Source of the DNA: Cyanobium sp. NIES-981
GTDB taxonomy: Bacteria; Cyanobacteriota; Cyanobacteriia; PCC-6307; Cyanobiaceae
DNA length: 64,000 bases
Direction of reading: 5' to 3'
Assembly (NCBI GenBank): GCA_945901765.1
Contig: CAMDLO010000002.1
Location: 1-64,000, forward strand
Shown here: positions 9,122-18,904 of the stretch, one piece after another
How the letters are laid out: every line of letters starts with the position of its first letter
How positions within the stretch are numbered: position 1 is the first letter of the stretch
Program-made: the position numbers and the translations under genes
The notes under the pieces: model-generated
What the model was told of the DNA's origin: nothing
The model's database searches: none
What the model saw: the letters and a program-made list of their open reading frames with translations, nothing else

Positions 9122-9397
9122 TCAGCCCCCGGCCACAGCAGGCACGATCGACACCTCGTCACCGTCACCGAGCACGGTGGTTTCGTTGTCGAGAAAGCGG
9201 ATGTCCTCGCTGTTCACGTAGATGTTGAGGAAGCGCCGCAGCTTGCCGTTCTCATCGCAAAGCCGTGCCCGGATCCCCGGATAGCGCTCCTCGAGGGCAT
9301 CCACCAGAGCGCTGACGCTGCCGGCTTCGATGGCCACGCTGGCGTCGTTGTTGGTGAACTTCTGAAGGGGGGTGGGAATCAGAACCTGAACGGCCAT
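9122..9397 (-). CDS. MoaD/ThiS-family ubiquitin-like sulfur carrier
   Basis: 91-aa beta-grasp protein ending in Gly-Gly (PAVAGG), the hallmark of MoaD/ThiS/CysO sulfur carriers that are adenylated and thiocarboxylated at the C-terminus. The middle holds the [13 protein letters not shown] and [15 protein letters not shown] segments typical of the fold. It lies 55 bp downstream of thrC on the same strand, not near molybdopterin genes, so a role in amino-acid sulfur transfer (as for CysO with CysM) is possible. That is inference from context only. Confidence 0.85.
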   Translation of the reverse strand: MAVQVLIPTPLQKFTNNDASVAIEAGSVSALVDALEERYPGIRARLCDENGKLRRFLNIYVNSEDIRFLDNETTVLGDGDEVSIVPAVAGG

Positions 9398-9452
9398 GGA
9401 ACTCTCAAAAAGGTGAACGGTTGGCTCAGGGCGGGGACGTGCCCTGGGGGCA

Positions 9453-10718
9453 TCAGCCCTGTTGGCTGGCCTGAGCCTGCTGCCAGGCCGCCGTGAAACT
9501 GTCGAGCTGGGCTTCGATCAGGTAGGGCTGGCCAATGGCGGAGGCAACGGCTTCTGTTGTTTTGAGGCCGTTACCGGTGATGTAGGCCACGGTGCGCTCC
9601 TCCGGGTTGATCTTGCCCTGCTCCACGAGCTTCTTGAGCACCGCGATCGTGGTGCCGCCGGCGGTTTCGGTGAACACCCCCTCGGTTTCGGCCAGGAGCT
9701 TGATGCCCTCGATGATCTCGGCATCGCTCACAGCGGCGATCGCGCCGCCGGTGGCTGTGGCGATGTCGATGGCGTAGGGGCCGTCGGCCGGATTGCCGAT
9801 GGCGATCGACTTGGCGATTGTGTTGGGTTTCACCGGTGTGATGAAGTCACGCCCCTCGGCGAAGGCCTGGGCGATCGGGCTGCAGCCTTCGGCCTGAGCG
9901 CCGCTGAAGCGCACGCGCTTCTCATCGACGAGACCGCACTTGATGAATTCGTCGAAACCCTTGCGGATCTTGGTGAACAGGGAGCCGGAGGCCAGCGGCG
10001 CCACGATGTGATCGGGCAGCTCCCAGCCCAGCTGTTCAATCACCTCGTAGCCGAGGGTTTTGGAGCCCTCGGAGTAGTAAGGGCGCAGGTTGATGTTCAC
10101 GAAGCCCCAGCCGTAGGTGTTGGCCACCTCTGAGCACAGCCGGTTCACCTGGTCGTAGTTGCCCTTCACCGCCATCAGGGTGGGGTTGTAGATGAGGGTG
10201 CCGAGCACCTTGCCCAGCTCCAGATCGCTGGGGATGAACACGCAGCACTCCAGCCCGGCATGGGCGGCGATGGCGGCGGTGGAGTTGGCCAGGTTGCCGG
10301 TGGAGGCGCAGCTCACCGTGCTGAAACCGAGTTCCCGGGCCCGGGTGAGGGCCACGCTCACGACGCGGTCCTTGAACGAGAGGGTCGGCATGTTGACGCC
10401 GTCGTTCTTGATGTAGAGGCTCTTGAGGCCCAGGCGCCTGGCCAGGTTGCCCGCCTTGAGCAGGGGGGTGAAGCCGGTGCCCACATCGATCGGGTCCCCT
10501 TCGATCGGCAGAAATTCGCGGTAGCGCCAGATGGAGGCGGGGCCGGCCTCGATCGTGGCTCGGCTGACGCGGCTTTTGATCGCCTCGTAGTCGTAGACCA
10601 CCTCCAGCGGCCCGAAGCACACGTCTTCGCAGACGTGCCGCGCCCCGGAGGCGTAGGGATGGCCGCACTCCTTGCAGCGAAGCCCCGTGAAGGTGGTGCG
10701 CGACAGGGTTGCGGTCAC
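9453..10718 (-). CDS. thrC: Threonine synthase
   Basis: PLP enzyme converting O-phosphohomoserine to threonine (EC 4.2.3.1). 421 aa. The PLP lysine sits in LSFKDR near residue 117, and the phosphate-binding Gly-rich loop and the [10 protein letters not shown] segment follow. The N-terminus carries CKECGHPY and a later CEDVC, a zinc-ribbon-like cysteine pattern seen in this subgroup. The C-terminus has [14 protein letters not shown]. The start ATG at 10718 lies about 200 bp from the divergent UPF0182 gene. It is followed by the MoaD-like carrier gene, probably co-transcribed. Confidence 0.93.
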   Translation of the reverse strand: MTATLSRTTFTGLRCKECGHPYASGARHVCEDVCFGPLEVVYDYEAIKSRVSRATIEAGPASIWRYREFLPIEGDPIDVGTGFTPLLKAGNLARRLGLKSLYIKNDGVNMPTLSFKDRVVSVALTRARELGFSTVSCASTGNLANSTAAIAAHAGLECCVFIPSDLELGKVLGTLIYNPTLMAVKGNYDQVNRLCSEVANTYGWGFVNINLRPYYSEGSKTLGYEVIEQLGWELPDHIVAPLASGSLFTKIRKGFDEFIKCGLVDEKRVRFSGAQAEGCSPIAQAFAEGRDFITPVKPNTIAKSIAIGNPADGPYAIDIATATGGAIAAVSDAEIIEGIKLLAETEGVFTETAGGTTIAVLKKLVEQGKINPEERTVAYITGNGLKTTEAVASAIGQPYLIEAQLDSFTAAWQQAQASQQG

Positions 10719-10917
10719 GGTGAGGGTCCAGGAGTGAGCTGAAAGCTAACAGCGGCAACCGGGTCCCCCCAAAAAGCCCGACCTGAAACATCTGTTTAGT
10801 GGATTCTGGTCGAGGGAGCCGCCGCTGCCTAGCCTCAACCCAGCCCTTGATGCCGATCGCGGTGCGGTGCGTTCTCTGGGTGCGTTCGCGGGGAACCGTC
10901 GCTGGGGGCGCTGGCCG

Positions 10918-13785
10918 GTGACGGTTCGGATCGCCAGGCCCCGAGGCCTGTTGCTGGGGCTGGTCATTGTTCTGGGTGTTGCTCTGACCCTGCTCGTCGG
11001 CGCGGCGCGGCTGTGGATGGAGTGGCAGTGGTTCAGCCAGTTCGGCTGGGGACTGGTGCTGCTGCGGCGCCTGGCTCTGCAGCTGGCGCTGGCGGCGCTG
11101 GGCCTGCTCCTCGGCTTCGCTCTGCAGCGGTTGCTGGGTCGGTTCTGGGCTCTGGGGAGGGCCCGGACCCCTGCCGCGGCCCGGCGTGCCGCCCTCGCGC
11201 CGCTGCCCTATGCCGCAACCCTGCTGACGGTGCTGGTCTGTCAGCTGATTGCGCTGCTGCTGCTGCTGCGCCTGGCCCAGCGCCTGACCGTCAATGCCTT
11301 CGATCCCCACCGCCTGCATGGTCTGGTGGCGCTGTTCGAAGGCGCCCCTGGTGGCCTCCAGCCGTTGTTGCTCGTTGGGCTGGTGCCGTTGCTGGCCTGG
11401 CTGCTGTGGCGTCCCCGCCAGGCCGCACGGGTGGTGGCCGCGCTCGGCTCCGCAGCCGGGGCGGTGGTGCTGGCGCGCGGCTGGGGCATCTGGAGCCTGG
11501 CTGCCCTCACCCCGGCCAGTGGTGCCGCTGAGCCACTGCTGGGAGCGGACGTGAGCTTCACGTTGGCCCGTTTCCCTGCCCTTGCCCTGCTGCTGACGCT
11601 GTTCATCGCCTTGCTGGTGGTGCATCTGGGTGCCGCCCTCTGGGGGCAGCTGGCCCAGCCGCCCCAGCTCAGCGATGGCCGCTTTGCCGGCTTCACGGTG
11701 GCTCAGCTCCAGCTGCTGCGCTGGCCGCTGGCGGGGTTCGCCCTGCTGGCAGCCGCTGGGTTCTGGCTGGCGCGTCACCAGTTGCTGCTCAGCACGGCGG
11801 GCAGCGTGCCGGGAGCCGGCTGGGTGGATGTGCATCTGGCCCTGCCCCTGCGCAGCCTGGCGGCGGTGCTGGCCCTGGCTGCTGCCGTGCTGGTGATCTT
11901 CACCCGCTGGCGCCCTGTCGCTTCGGTGGCCGCCCTCGCCGTGCTGGTGCCGCTGCTGGAGACTGTGCTGCTGCCGCTGGTGCAGCTGCTGGTGGTCACG
12001 CCCCGCGAGCTGGAGCGGGAATCGCCTTACCTGCGCCGCTCGATCGACGCGACCCGGGCTGCGTTTCAGCTCGATCGGATCCGCACCCGCAACGTCAATC
12101 CGCGCCCCCGGCTCACCCGCGAGGATCTGGCGCAGAGCGAGGCGACGATCCGCAACATCCGCCTCTGGGATTCCAGACCCCTGCTGGCCACCAACCGCCA
12201 GCTGCAGCAGCTGCGGGTCTTTTACCGGTTCTCCGAGCCCACGGTCGATCGCTACGGCATCGGCCAGGTGGCGCGCACCGGCAAACAGCAGGTGATCATC
12301 ACCGCGCGGGAGATGGACAGCTCCGGTCTGCAACCCTCCGCCCGCACCTGGCTGAACCGCCATCTCGTCTTCACCCACGGCCAGGGTTTCACCGTGTCGC
12401 CGGTCAACACGAGCGGCCCCGATGGTCTGCCCGAATACTTCATCAGTGACCTAGGGCCCAAAAGCCGGGTGAGCGGCAGCCCCCAGCTGGGTATCACCCG
12501 GGAGCAGGTGAAGGCTGCCATTCCGATCGGTCGTCCCTCCCTCTACTTCGGCTCGATCGCTGCCCCTTACGCCCTGGCCCCCACGGAGGTGTGGGAGTTC
12601 GACTACCCCCAGGGCGACATGAACTTCTACAGCCGCTACAACGGCCAGGCGGGAGTGCCATTGCGCCATCCCCTGGCTCGCCTCGCTGCCGCGATCTATC
12701 TGGCCGAACCGCGGTTGCTGGTGGCCGGTGCACTCACCCCCCAGACCCGCCTGCTGCTGCGTCGCGAGGTGCGGGAACGGGTCAAACGGCTGGTGCCGTT
12801 CGTTCGCTTTGAGGCCGATCCCTATCTGGTCTCGGTGCGCCTCCAGCACCAGACAGGTCCTTTCCGCCCTGGCCAGCACCAGTTCTGGATCGTCGATGGC
12901 TTCACCGTCAGCCGCTCCTATCCCTACAGCGCCCCGTTGCCGGGCCGCTCCGATCTGCGTTACCTGCGCAACTCCGTCAAGGCGGTGGTGGATGCCTACG
13001 ACGGCCGTGTCGCGCTCTACGTGGCTGAACCGGATGACCCCCTGATCGCATCCTGGCGGCGCCTGTTTCCGGAACTGTTCCAGCCGATCAGCGCCATGCC
13101 CGCTCCCCTGCAGGCCCACATCCGCTACCCCATGCCCCTGTTCCAGCTGCAGACCACCCAGCTGCTGCGGTATCACGTCACCGAGCCAGGGGTGTTCTAC
13201 AGCGGAGATGACGTCTGGCAGATCCCCAAGGAGATCTACGGTTCCGAGCTGGTGCCGATGCAGCCCTATCACGTCAGTGCCCAGCTGGCACCTGATCTCC
13301 CTCCGGAATTTCTGCTGCTGCAGCCCCTCACCCCCCTGGCCCGTCCCAATCTGGTGGCCTGGCTGGCGGCCCGCAGCGACGCACCGCACTACGGCCAGCT
13401 CGAGCTGTTGCGCTTCCCCAGTCAGACCCCGATCCTCGGGCCCGAGCAGATCACGGCGCTGATCAACCAGAACCCTCGCATCAGCCAGCAGTTCGGGCTC
13501 TGGAACCGCTCGGGTGCCGAAGTGATCCAGGGCAATCTGCTGGTCGTGCCGGTGGGCCGTGCCCTGCTGTACGTCGAGCCCGTGTATCTCAAAGCCCGTC
13601 AGGGTGGACTGCCCACCCTGATCCGGGTGGTGGTGAGCGATGGCACCCGGATTGCCATGGAACCGACCCTGGATCAGGCGATTGAGGCCCTGCTGGATTC
13701 AGGACGGTCCCAACCGAGCAGTGCGGAGCTTCCTGAGCTGGCAGAGGTCGGGCCGGCTCGCCCCCTCAGTCCGTCTGCCCCCTGA
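10918..13785 (+). CDS. UPF0182 family large membrane protein
   Basis: About 955 aa. Roughly seven hydrophobic helices occupy the first 330 residues (for example RGLLLGLVIVLGVALTLLVG, then LALLLTLFIALLVVHLG). A long soluble region of about 600 residues follows, containing conserved segments such as VWEFDYPQGD and YPMPLFQLQTTQLLRYH. This is the architecture of UPF0182 (COG1615), whose function is unknown. Two GTG starts are possible: 10867 and 10918. I prefer 10918 because it has a GGGGGCG stretch at a ribosome-binding distance and places a short basic N-terminus directly before the first helix. No gene partner is evident. Confidence 0.85.
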   Translation: MTVRIARPRGLLLGLVIVLGVALTLLVGAARLWMEWQWFSQFGWGLVLLRRLALQLALAALGLLLGFALQRLLGRFWALGRARTPAAARRAALAPLPYAATLLTVLVCQLIALLLLLRLAQRLTVNAFDPHRLHGLVALFEGAPGGLQPLLLVGLVPLLAWLLWRPRQAARVVAALGSAAGAVVLARGWGIWSLAALTPASGAAEPLLGADVSFTLARFPALALLLTLFIALLVVHLGAALWGQLAQPPQLSDGRFAGFTVAQLQLLRWPLAGFALLAAAGFWLARHQLLLSTAGSVPGAGWVDVHLALPLRSLAAVLALAAAVLVIFTRWRPVASVAALAVLVPLLETVLLPLVQLLVVTPRELERESPYLRRSIDATRAAFQLDRIRTRNVNPRPRLTREDLAQSEATIRNIRLWDSRPLLATNRQLQQLRVFYRFSEPTVDRYGIGQVARTGKQQVIITAREMDSSGLQPSARTWLNRHLVFTHGQGFTVSPVNTSGPDGLPEYFISDLGPKSRVSGSPQLGITREQVKAAIPIGRPSLYFGSIAAPYALAPTEVWEFDYPQGDMNFYSRYNGQAGVPLRHPLARLAAAIYLAEPRLLVAGALTPQTRLLLRREVRERVKRLVPFVRFEADPYLVSVRLQHQTGPFRPGQHQFWIVDGFTVSRSYPYSAPLPGRSDLRYLRNSVKAVVDAYDGRVALYVAEPDDPLIASWRRLFPELFQPISAMPAPLQAHIRYPMPLFQLQTTQLLRYHVTEPGVFYSGDDVWQIPKEIYGSELVPMQPYHVSAQLAPDLPPEFLLLQPLTPLARPNLVAWLAARSDAPHYGQLELLRFPSQTPILGPEQITALINQNPRISQQFGLWNRSGAEVIQGNLLVVPVGRALLYVEPVYLKARQGGLPTLIRVVVSDGTRIAMEPTLDQAIEALLDSGRSQPSSAELPELAEVGPARPLSPSAP

Positions 13786-13846
13786 AGCCTGCGTCGGTTG
13801 GGGCCCGGCGCGGCTCAACGGTGGAATCACAGTCCCCGCAACCACT

Positions 13847-13873
13847 AAAAAAGGAGGGGCCTGCAGCCCCTCC
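13847..13873 (-). terminator. Rho-independent terminator of the aldolase gene
   Basis: On the minus strand GGAGGGGC-tgcag-GCCCCTCC forms a perfect 8-bp GC-rich stem with a 5-nt loop, followed directly by six T residues (complement of A 13847-13852). It lies 55 bp past the aldolase stop codon. Confidence 0.88.
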
Positions 13874-13928
13874 AGATGGTGTGCCGGATCGGAGTGGAAC
13901 CCAATCAGGCTGATGGTGTGAGCGAGGT

Positions 13929-15002
13929 TCAGGCAGCGACGGCGGTCTTGGGGTCGAGTTCGCCCTTGGCGTAGAGACCGGCGTAGTAGTTGATGTCGCG
14001 CTGCTTGATCTTGCTGGCATTGCCGGCGCACCAGAACTGCTGGTAGCGATCCAGGCACACCTGCTTCATGTAGGCCCGGGCGGGCTTGTTGAAGTGGCGG
14101 GGATCGAAGTTGGCAGGATCCTTGGCGGCGGCCTCCCGCACAGCGGCGGTGAAGGCCAGGCGGTTGTCGGTGTCGATGTTCACCTTGCGCACGCCGTTGC
14201 GGATGCCTTCCTGGATCTCTTCCACGGGCACGCCGTAGGTCTCAGGGATGGCACCGCCGTACTTGTTGATCATGTCCAGCCATTCCTGGGGCACCGAGGA
14301 GGAGCCGTGCATCACCAGGTGGGTGTTGGGGATGGCCTTGTGGATCTCGGCGATGCGGCTGATGGCCAGCACTTCACCGGTGGGCTTGCGGGTGAACTTG
14401 TAGGCGCCGTGGCTGGTGCCGATGGCGATGGCCAGGGCATCGACCTTGGTCTTGGCGACGAAGTCGGCGGCCTCGGCGGGATCGGTGAGCAGCTGGCTGT
14501 GGTCGAGCTTGCCCTCGAAACCATGGCCGTCCTCGGCCTCACCCATGCCGGTCTCCAGGGAACCCAGACAGCCCAGCTCGCCTTCCACGCTCACGCCGAT
14601 GGCGTGGGCCACGTCCACCACCTCCTTGGTGACCGCCACGTTGTACTCGTAGCTGGCCGGGGTCTTGGCGTCGTCCATCAGCGAGCCATCCATCATCACC
14701 GAGGTGAAGCCGTTGGCGGCGGCACCGAAGCAGGTGGCGGGGCTGTTGCCGTGGTCCTGGTGCATCACCACCGGGATGTCGGGATAGGTCTCCACGGCCG
14801 CCAGGATCAGGTGCCGCAGGAAGTTCTCACCGGCGTACTGGCGGGCACCGCGGGAGGCCTGCAGGATCACCGGCGAGTCGGTCTCATGGGCCGCCTCCAT
14901 GATCGACTGCACCTGCTCCAGGTTGTTCACGTTGAAGGCCGGGATGCCGTAGCCGTTCTCGGCGGCGTGATCAAGCAGCAGCCGAAGCGGGACGAGCGCC
15001 AT
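13929..15002 (-). CDS. fba: Fructose-bisphosphate aldolase, class II
   Basis: Zinc-dependent aldolase of the Calvin cycle and gluconeogenesis; class II enzymes often also act on sedoheptulose-1,7-bisphosphate. 357 aa. Conserved features: [11 protein letters not shown] with the zinc His and catalytic Asp near residue 80, [11 protein letters not shown] near 140, [11 protein letters not shown] near 205, HGSSSVP near 245 and [12 protein letters not shown] near 290. The long form with the C-terminal [14 protein letters not shown] segment is the cyanobacterial/proteobacterial Cbb type. It is monocistronic by appearance, with a strong terminator downstream and an inverted repeat 41 bp upstream. Confidence 0.95.
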   Translation of the reverse strand: MALVPLRLLLDHAAENGYGIPAFNVNNLEQVQSIMEAAHETDSPVILQASRGARQYAGENFLRHLILAAVETYPDIPVVMHQDHGNSPATCFGAAANGFTSVMMDGSLMDDAKTPASYEYNVAVTKEVVDVAHAIGVSVEGELGCLGSLETGMGEAEDGHGFEGKLDHSQLLTDPAEAADFVAKTKVDALAIAIGTSHGAYKFTRKPTGEVLAISRIAEIHKAIPNTHLVMHGSSSVPQEWLDMINKYGGAIPETYGVPVEEIQEGIRNGVRKVNIDTDNRLAFTAAVREAAAKDPANFDPRHFNKPARAYMKQVCLDRYQQFWCAGNASKIKQRDINYYAGLYAKGELDPKTAVAA

Positions 15003-15042
15003 GGGAAACCTCGGGAGACAGGATTGAGGATGGGCGGACTCT

Positions 15043-15056
15043 AGGGGATGTCCCCT
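15043..15056. promoter_or_regulatory. Inverted repeat upstream of fba (possible operator)
   Basis: AGGGGA-TG-TCCCCT is a perfect 6-bp inverted repeat with a 2-nt centre, 41 bp upstream of the aldolase ATG. Its position fits an operator or a short 5'-UTR hairpin. No cognate regulator can be named. Confidence 0.3.
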
Positions 15057-15149
15057 CGGGGCCAGACCTGGCTTCCGTCGAGCAACTGATGCCGGCGCCC
15101 ACCCTCGCCGCCGCCCAGCCCAACGCAGAGCTGAGCCCCATCCCGAGGG

Positions 15150-16223
15150 TCAGCTGCTCCGCCTGGCCAGGTCGCAGCAGCGCTGGCTGGCCACCCCCTC
15201 GGTCAGGCCCGGCACCATCGGCCGTTGCTCACGGATCGCCGCGCTCCACCAGCTGTGCAGCCGTTCCAGCGGTGCGATCCGCCCATCGGCCCAGGTTCGG
15301 GCGAAGGCCCAGCGTGGATCGGGCTCCAGCCGGCGCAACGGCTCGCCGCCCCGGGACAGCCAGAGATTGAAGCCATGCACGTAGTCCGTCTGATTGTCGG
15401 AGCCGAGCACCGCCGTGCCTTCCCGGCCGTAAATCTCCAGCCAGCATCCCCGCCCGCGGCGGGTCACCGATGCCAGGTTGATCTGGGCAGGAACCGCCTG
15501 ACCATCGGCTCCCTCCAGTTCGAGCTGGAGCAGGGCGATGTCCTCGGCATCGACGGGGGCCTGTCTGCCGCTGCCATCGGCCAGCGGGCGTTCACGGATG
15601 GCTGTGCTCAGCTGGGCCTGGAGGGTGCGAGTGGGACCCACCAGCCAGTGCATCAGATCGAAGGCATGGGTGCCCAGCGCACCGATCACGCCACCTCCGG
15701 CTGCCGCATCGGAGTACCAGCTCCACGGCCTGGCGGGGTCGGCGCGGCTGCCCATCAGCCAGTCGAGCTTGACCAGCACCGGTTCACCCAGGACGCCCCC
15801 GGCCAGCAGCTCCTGCAGTTGCTGGAACAGGGGCACGGCCCGGTATTCGAAATCCACCGCCACGCTGAGGCCGCGCTGCAGGGCGAGACGCTGCAGTGCC
15901 TCCGCCGCATCAGCATTGAGGGTCACCGGTTTCTCCAGCAGCAGGTGCTTCCCTGCTTCCAGGGCACGTCGGGCCAGTTCGGCCCGTGGCGCCGGCGGCG
16001 TGGCGATCACCACGGCCTCGACCCTGGGATCGGCCAGGATCGCGTCGAAGTCGCTGCTGCCCGGGAGTCCTGTCTGCTGGCAGGCCGCTTCCAGGCGGTC
16101 GTGGCGTGGATGCCAGAGGGCGACTGGCACCGTGCCACTGCAGGCGTTCAGGGCAGGCAGGTGCACGGCCTGGCCGAAACCGAGCCCGGCGATGGCCACC
16201 CCGATGGGCCGATGGACCGACAT
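15150..16223 (-). CDS. Gfo/Idh/MocA-family oxidoreductase
   Basis: 357-aa NAD(P)-dependent dehydrogenase-like protein. The N-terminal Rossmann segment GVAIAGLGFGQAVHLPAL has the GxGxxG pattern. The EKPVTLN motif (near residue 96) carries the Lys typical of the family, and the C-terminal alpha/beta domain contains GGGVIGALGTHAFDLMHWLVG. Family members oxidise or isomerise sugars and inositols, or act like biliverdin reductase; the substrate is not identifiable. It lies 19 bp downstream of the accD-linked secreted-protein gene on the same strand. Confidence 0.85.
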   Translation of the reverse strand: MSVHRPIGVAIAGLGFGQAVHLPALNACSGTVPVALWHPRHDRLEAACQQTGLPGSSDFDAILADPRVEAVVIATPPAPRAELARRALEAGKHLLLEKPVTLNADAAEALQRLALQRGLSVAVDFEYRAVPLFQQLQELLAGGVLGEPVLVKLDWLMGSRADPARPWSWYSDAAAGGGVIGALGTHAFDLMHWLVGPTRTLQAQLSTAIRERPLADGSGRQAPVDAEDIALLQLELEGADGQAVPAQINLASVTRRGRGCWLEIYGREGTAVLGSDNQTDYVHGFNLWLSRGGEPLRRLEPDPRWAFARTWADGRIAPLERLHSWWSAAIREQRPMVPGLTEGVASQRCCDLARRSS

Positions 16224-16242
16224 GGTGCGGAAGGGGAACGCT

Positions 16243-16728
16243 TCAGCCAGCCTGCAGCAGCCCCGCCCCCGCCTCGCACGAGGCTTCGATCACCGCATTG
16301 ATGAGGACCTCGTTGCCGGCAGCCAGCCACGGTGCACCAAAACGGGGGATGCCGTTCACGCTTGTGTCGCGATACAGCTTCTGACCGCAGTCGATTTCCA
16401 TCACATAGAGATCGCCCATGCGGCCGCGGCCCCGCTGCTCCGGCTCGCTATCCGGATCGGTATCCGGATCGGCCGGCAGGAAGCGGCTCAGCACGCTGAG
16501 ATTGCCGTCCCGGCTGATGCGCAGGCTGCCGGAATCCCACCACTGCTGGCCCTCCGCCGTGGGTGCCACCGGCTGCCAGTCAACCGGGCCGGCCATGGCC
16601 GGCGTGGCCGGCAGGCTCAGGCTGGCCGCACAGAGCAGCAGCGCGATCAGGCCTGACACGAAGGTGTGGGCCCGGTCGCGGAGACGGCTCAGGACTCCTT
16701 TCAGCTCCCGCAGTCGTCGCATGGTCAT
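16243..16728 (-). CDS. Conserved secreted protein of unknown function
   Basis: 161-aa protein not assigned to a named family. A basic N-terminus ([16 protein letters not shown]) is followed by a hydrophobic core ([15 protein letters not shown]) and an AMA cleavage site near residue 47, so it is probably exported. The mature part has an acidic [11 protein letters not shown] stretch and ends in a conserved-looking [14 protein letters not shown]. The start ATG overlaps the accD stop by 4 bp (ATGA), pointing to coupled translation. A second ATG six bases downstream is possible. Confidence 0.7.
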   Translation of the reverse strand: MTMRRLRELKGVLSRLRDRAHTFVSGLIALLLCAASLSLPATPAMAGPVDWQPVAPTAEGQQWWDSGSLRISRDGNLSVLSRFLPADPDTDPDSEPEQRGRGRMGDLYVMEIDCGQKLYRDTSVNGIPRFGAPWLAAGNEVLINAVIEASCEAGAGLLQAG

Positions 16729-17600
16729 GCCGGTGTGAGCGCCCGGCAGCCATGCAGCTGCAGCAGGGTCGCCAGGGTGGTCTTCAGGTCCGGGCGCTCG
16801 ACGATGGCGTCGATGAAACCATGGTCCCGCAGGTACTCCGCCGTCTGGAATCCTTCCGGCAGCTTCTCCCGCAGCGTCTGCTCGATCACCCGCCGGCCGG
16901 CGAAACCGATCAGCGCCTTCGGTTCCGCCAGGATCAGGTCCCCCAGCATGGCGAAGCTGGCGGTGACGCCGCCGGTGGTGGGATGGGTGAGCAGGGGGAT
17001 GTAGAGCAATTCCGCCGCCCGGTGGCGCTCCAGCGCTCCGGAGATCTTGGCCATCTGCATCAGGCTGAGCATGCCCTCCTGCATCCGGGCGCCGCCGGAG
17101 GCGCACACGATCAGCACCGGATAGCGCCGGGCGGTGGCGGTTTCGATCAACCGGGTCAGCTTTTCCCCCACCACCGACCCCATCGAGCCGCCCATGAACC
17201 GGAAATCCATCACCCCAAGGGCGAGAGGCATGCCGCTGCTGCGGCACAGTCCGGTCACCACGGCGTCGCGCAGTCCCGTGCCCCGCTGGCTGTCGCGGAT
17301 CCGGTCGGCGTAACTGCGCCGGTCCTTGAAGGCGAGCGGATCGGTGGGGCTCAGGTCGGAATCGAGCGGTTCGAAACTGCCCGCATCAGCGATCAGCCGG
17401 ATCCGCTCCTCGCTGTCGATGCGGTGATGGTGGCCGCACCCCTTGCAGACGCTGGCGTTGGTCACCAGATCCTTGCGATACACCACCAGGGCGCACTCCG
17501 GGCACTTGCTCCAGAGGCCATCCCCTTCTTCAGGCTCCTGGACGAGGCGAACGGCTGGTGCGGTCTTGCGCCGGTCGGCGAACCAGTCGAACAGGGACAT
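16725..17600 (-). CDS. accD: Acetyl-CoA carboxylase carboxyltransferase subunit beta
   Basis: Beta subunit of the carboxyltransferase component of acetyl-CoA carboxylase, which commits acetyl-CoA to fatty-acid synthesis. 291 aa from the ATG at 17600 (MSLFDWF, the usual start). A zinc ribbon (CPEC, then CKGC) lies near residues 33-58. The crotonase-like carboxyltransferase core follows, with [24 protein letters not shown] and the [12 protein letters not shown] segment. accA is not in the window. The frame is open upstream to 17645, but the extra residues are not conserved. Confidence 0.95.
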   Translation of the reverse strand: MSLFDWFADRRKTAPAVRLVQEPEEGDGLWSKCPECALVVYRKDLVTNASVCKGCGHHHRIDSEERIRLIADAGSFEPLDSDLSPTDPLAFKDRRSYADRIRDSQRGTGLRDAVVTGLCRSSGMPLALGVMDFRFMGGSMGSVVGEKLTRLIETATARRYPVLIVCASGGARMQEGMLSLMQMAKISGALERHRAAELLYIPLLTHPTTGGVTASFAMLGDLILAEPKALIGFAGRRVIEQTLREKLPEGFQTAEYLRDHGFIDAIVERPDLKTTLATLLQLHGCRALTPA

Positions 17601-17658
17601 GGGGTTCCAGAGAAGGTCAGGCGCCCAGGCCGACGGGGCACCCACCCATTAAAGGCTG

Positions 17659-18486
17659 TCAGATCTGGGGCACCAGGCGGCTCAGCCAGAAGCCGTTGCC
17701 GAGCAGCCACACAGCCGCGCCGCCGCTGGCCAGGAACGGCCCGAACGGGAAGGGCTGGCCTGGCCCGAGCCGACCGCTCAGCCGACCCGCCAGCCCGATC
17801 ACGGCGCCGCTGAGCACCGCCAGCGCAACGGCCAGGCCCAGGCCTGTCAGTCCGAGCCAGGCCCCCAGCAGGGCCGCGAGCTTGGCATCCCCCAGGCCCA
17901 GGGCCGGTCGCCCCATCAGGCGTTCCGCCAGCGCGCTCATCGTTTCAAAGCCCACCAGTCCCACTCCGGCGGCCAGCAGGTGCTGGAACAGCAAGGCGGC
18001 CGCGATTGCGGTGCCCTGCAGCAGGCCGATCCCGGCCGTGCAGGCCAGACCGAGCAACAGGCCGAGCCGGCAGAGGGATTCCGGCAGCCAGAGGCTGTCA
18101 AGATCGATCAGCGTGAGCGGCACCAGCCAGCTCAACAGCAGCCAGCCGGCCAGCACCAGCAGCAGCGGCTCTGCGGCGGAGCCCATGGCCGTCGGGCGCG
18201 CCAGGCAGGCGGCCACCCAGAGCCCGGCTGTGAGCAGTTCCACCAGCGGGTAGCGCACGGCGATGGATGCCCCGCAGTGGCGGCAGCGTCCGCCCACCAG
18301 CAGCCAGCCCAGCACCGGCACGTTCTCGCGCCAGCGCAGGCCGGTGCCGCAGCGGGGGCAGTGACTGCCGGGATGGATCAGCGATTCCTGCCGGGGCAGC
18401 CGCCAGGCCACCACATTCAGAAAACTGCCCACGCAGGCGCCAAGGACCGCGGCCAGCAGGGGCGGAAACAGCAGCGTGGATGCCAT
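17659..18486 (-). CDS. pilD: Prepilin peptidase / leader peptidase
   Basis: Membrane aspartic protease that cleaves and may N-methylate type IV prepilins. 275 aa with about eight hydrophobic segments. Two cysteine pairs (CPRC near residue 43 and CRHC near 68) form the methylase-domain zinc site. The catalytic aspartates are in LTLIDLDSLWLPE (near 128) and GLGDAKLAALLG (near 200). GSFLNVVAWRLPR at residue 20 is the family signature. No pilus structural genes are in the window. Confidence 0.93.
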   Translation of the reverse strand: MASTLLFPPLLAAVLGACVGSFLNVVAWRLPRQESLIHPGSHCPRCGTGLRWRENVPVLGWLLVGGRCRHCGASIAVRYPLVELLTAGLWVAACLARPTAMGSAAEPLLLVLAGWLLLSWLVPLTLIDLDSLWLPESLCRLGLLLGLACTAGIGLLQGTAIAAALLFQHLLAAGVGLVGFETMSALAERLMGRPALGLGDAKLAALLGAWLGLTGLGLAVALAVLSGAVIGLAGRLSGRLGPGQPFPFGPFLASGGAAVWLLGNGFWLSRLVPQI

Positions 18487-18497
18487 CGGGGTCAGGT

Positions 18498-18713
18498 TCA
18501 GCGGTTCCGAGGCATGCGCAGGCGGGAGTTCGGCCGGGTCGACGTCCTGCCGCGCAACAGCGCCAGTGGGATGAACTGCTCATCCGGCAACAGCACCGGT
18601 TGATCGAACACCACCCGGCCCCGATCCCCCTGCAGCACCACTCCGTGGGGTTCGGCCCCGCCTGGGCAGTGCTCCAGGTAGCGATAGATCACGCTCCTGG
18701 CCTGCTGAAACAC
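18498..18713 (-). CDS. Small hypothetical protein
   Basis: 71-aa ORF from a GTG at 18713, immediately upstream of the prepilin peptidase gene on the same strand (11-bp gap). No family recognised. The sequence is predicted soluble, with QQARSVIYRYLEHCPGGAEPHGVVLQ, and has coding-like codon use. The frame stays open upstream for about 50 more codons without an ATG/GTG/TTG, so the true start may be missed. It could belong to the pilD transcription unit. Confidence 0.4.
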   Translation of the reverse strand: MFQQARSVIYRYLEHCPGGAEPHGVVLQGDRGRVVFDQPVLLPDEQFIPLALLRGRTSTRPNSRLRMPRNR

Positions 18714-18904
18714 CGCCTGACTGTTGATGCGGTCGAGACGGAGTTCCTGGGCCCGGGTCCCGATCGCCCCCGCGATCAGGAAGGAGGGCCAGCGTTGATC
18801 CGGAGGCGGACTCTGGGGGGGAGCGTGGTTGATGGCCTCACCGTCTCCGGGTTGTCAACCAGATTAAGGGTGAATCACAGAGCTGACTGAAACGCTGTCA
18901 GCGA

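Noticed and set aside
10036-12378. 780-codon minus-strand frame across thrC and UPF0182
   Set aside because: It overlaps two genes with strong family motifs and has a low-complexity Gln/His/Arg-rich translation.
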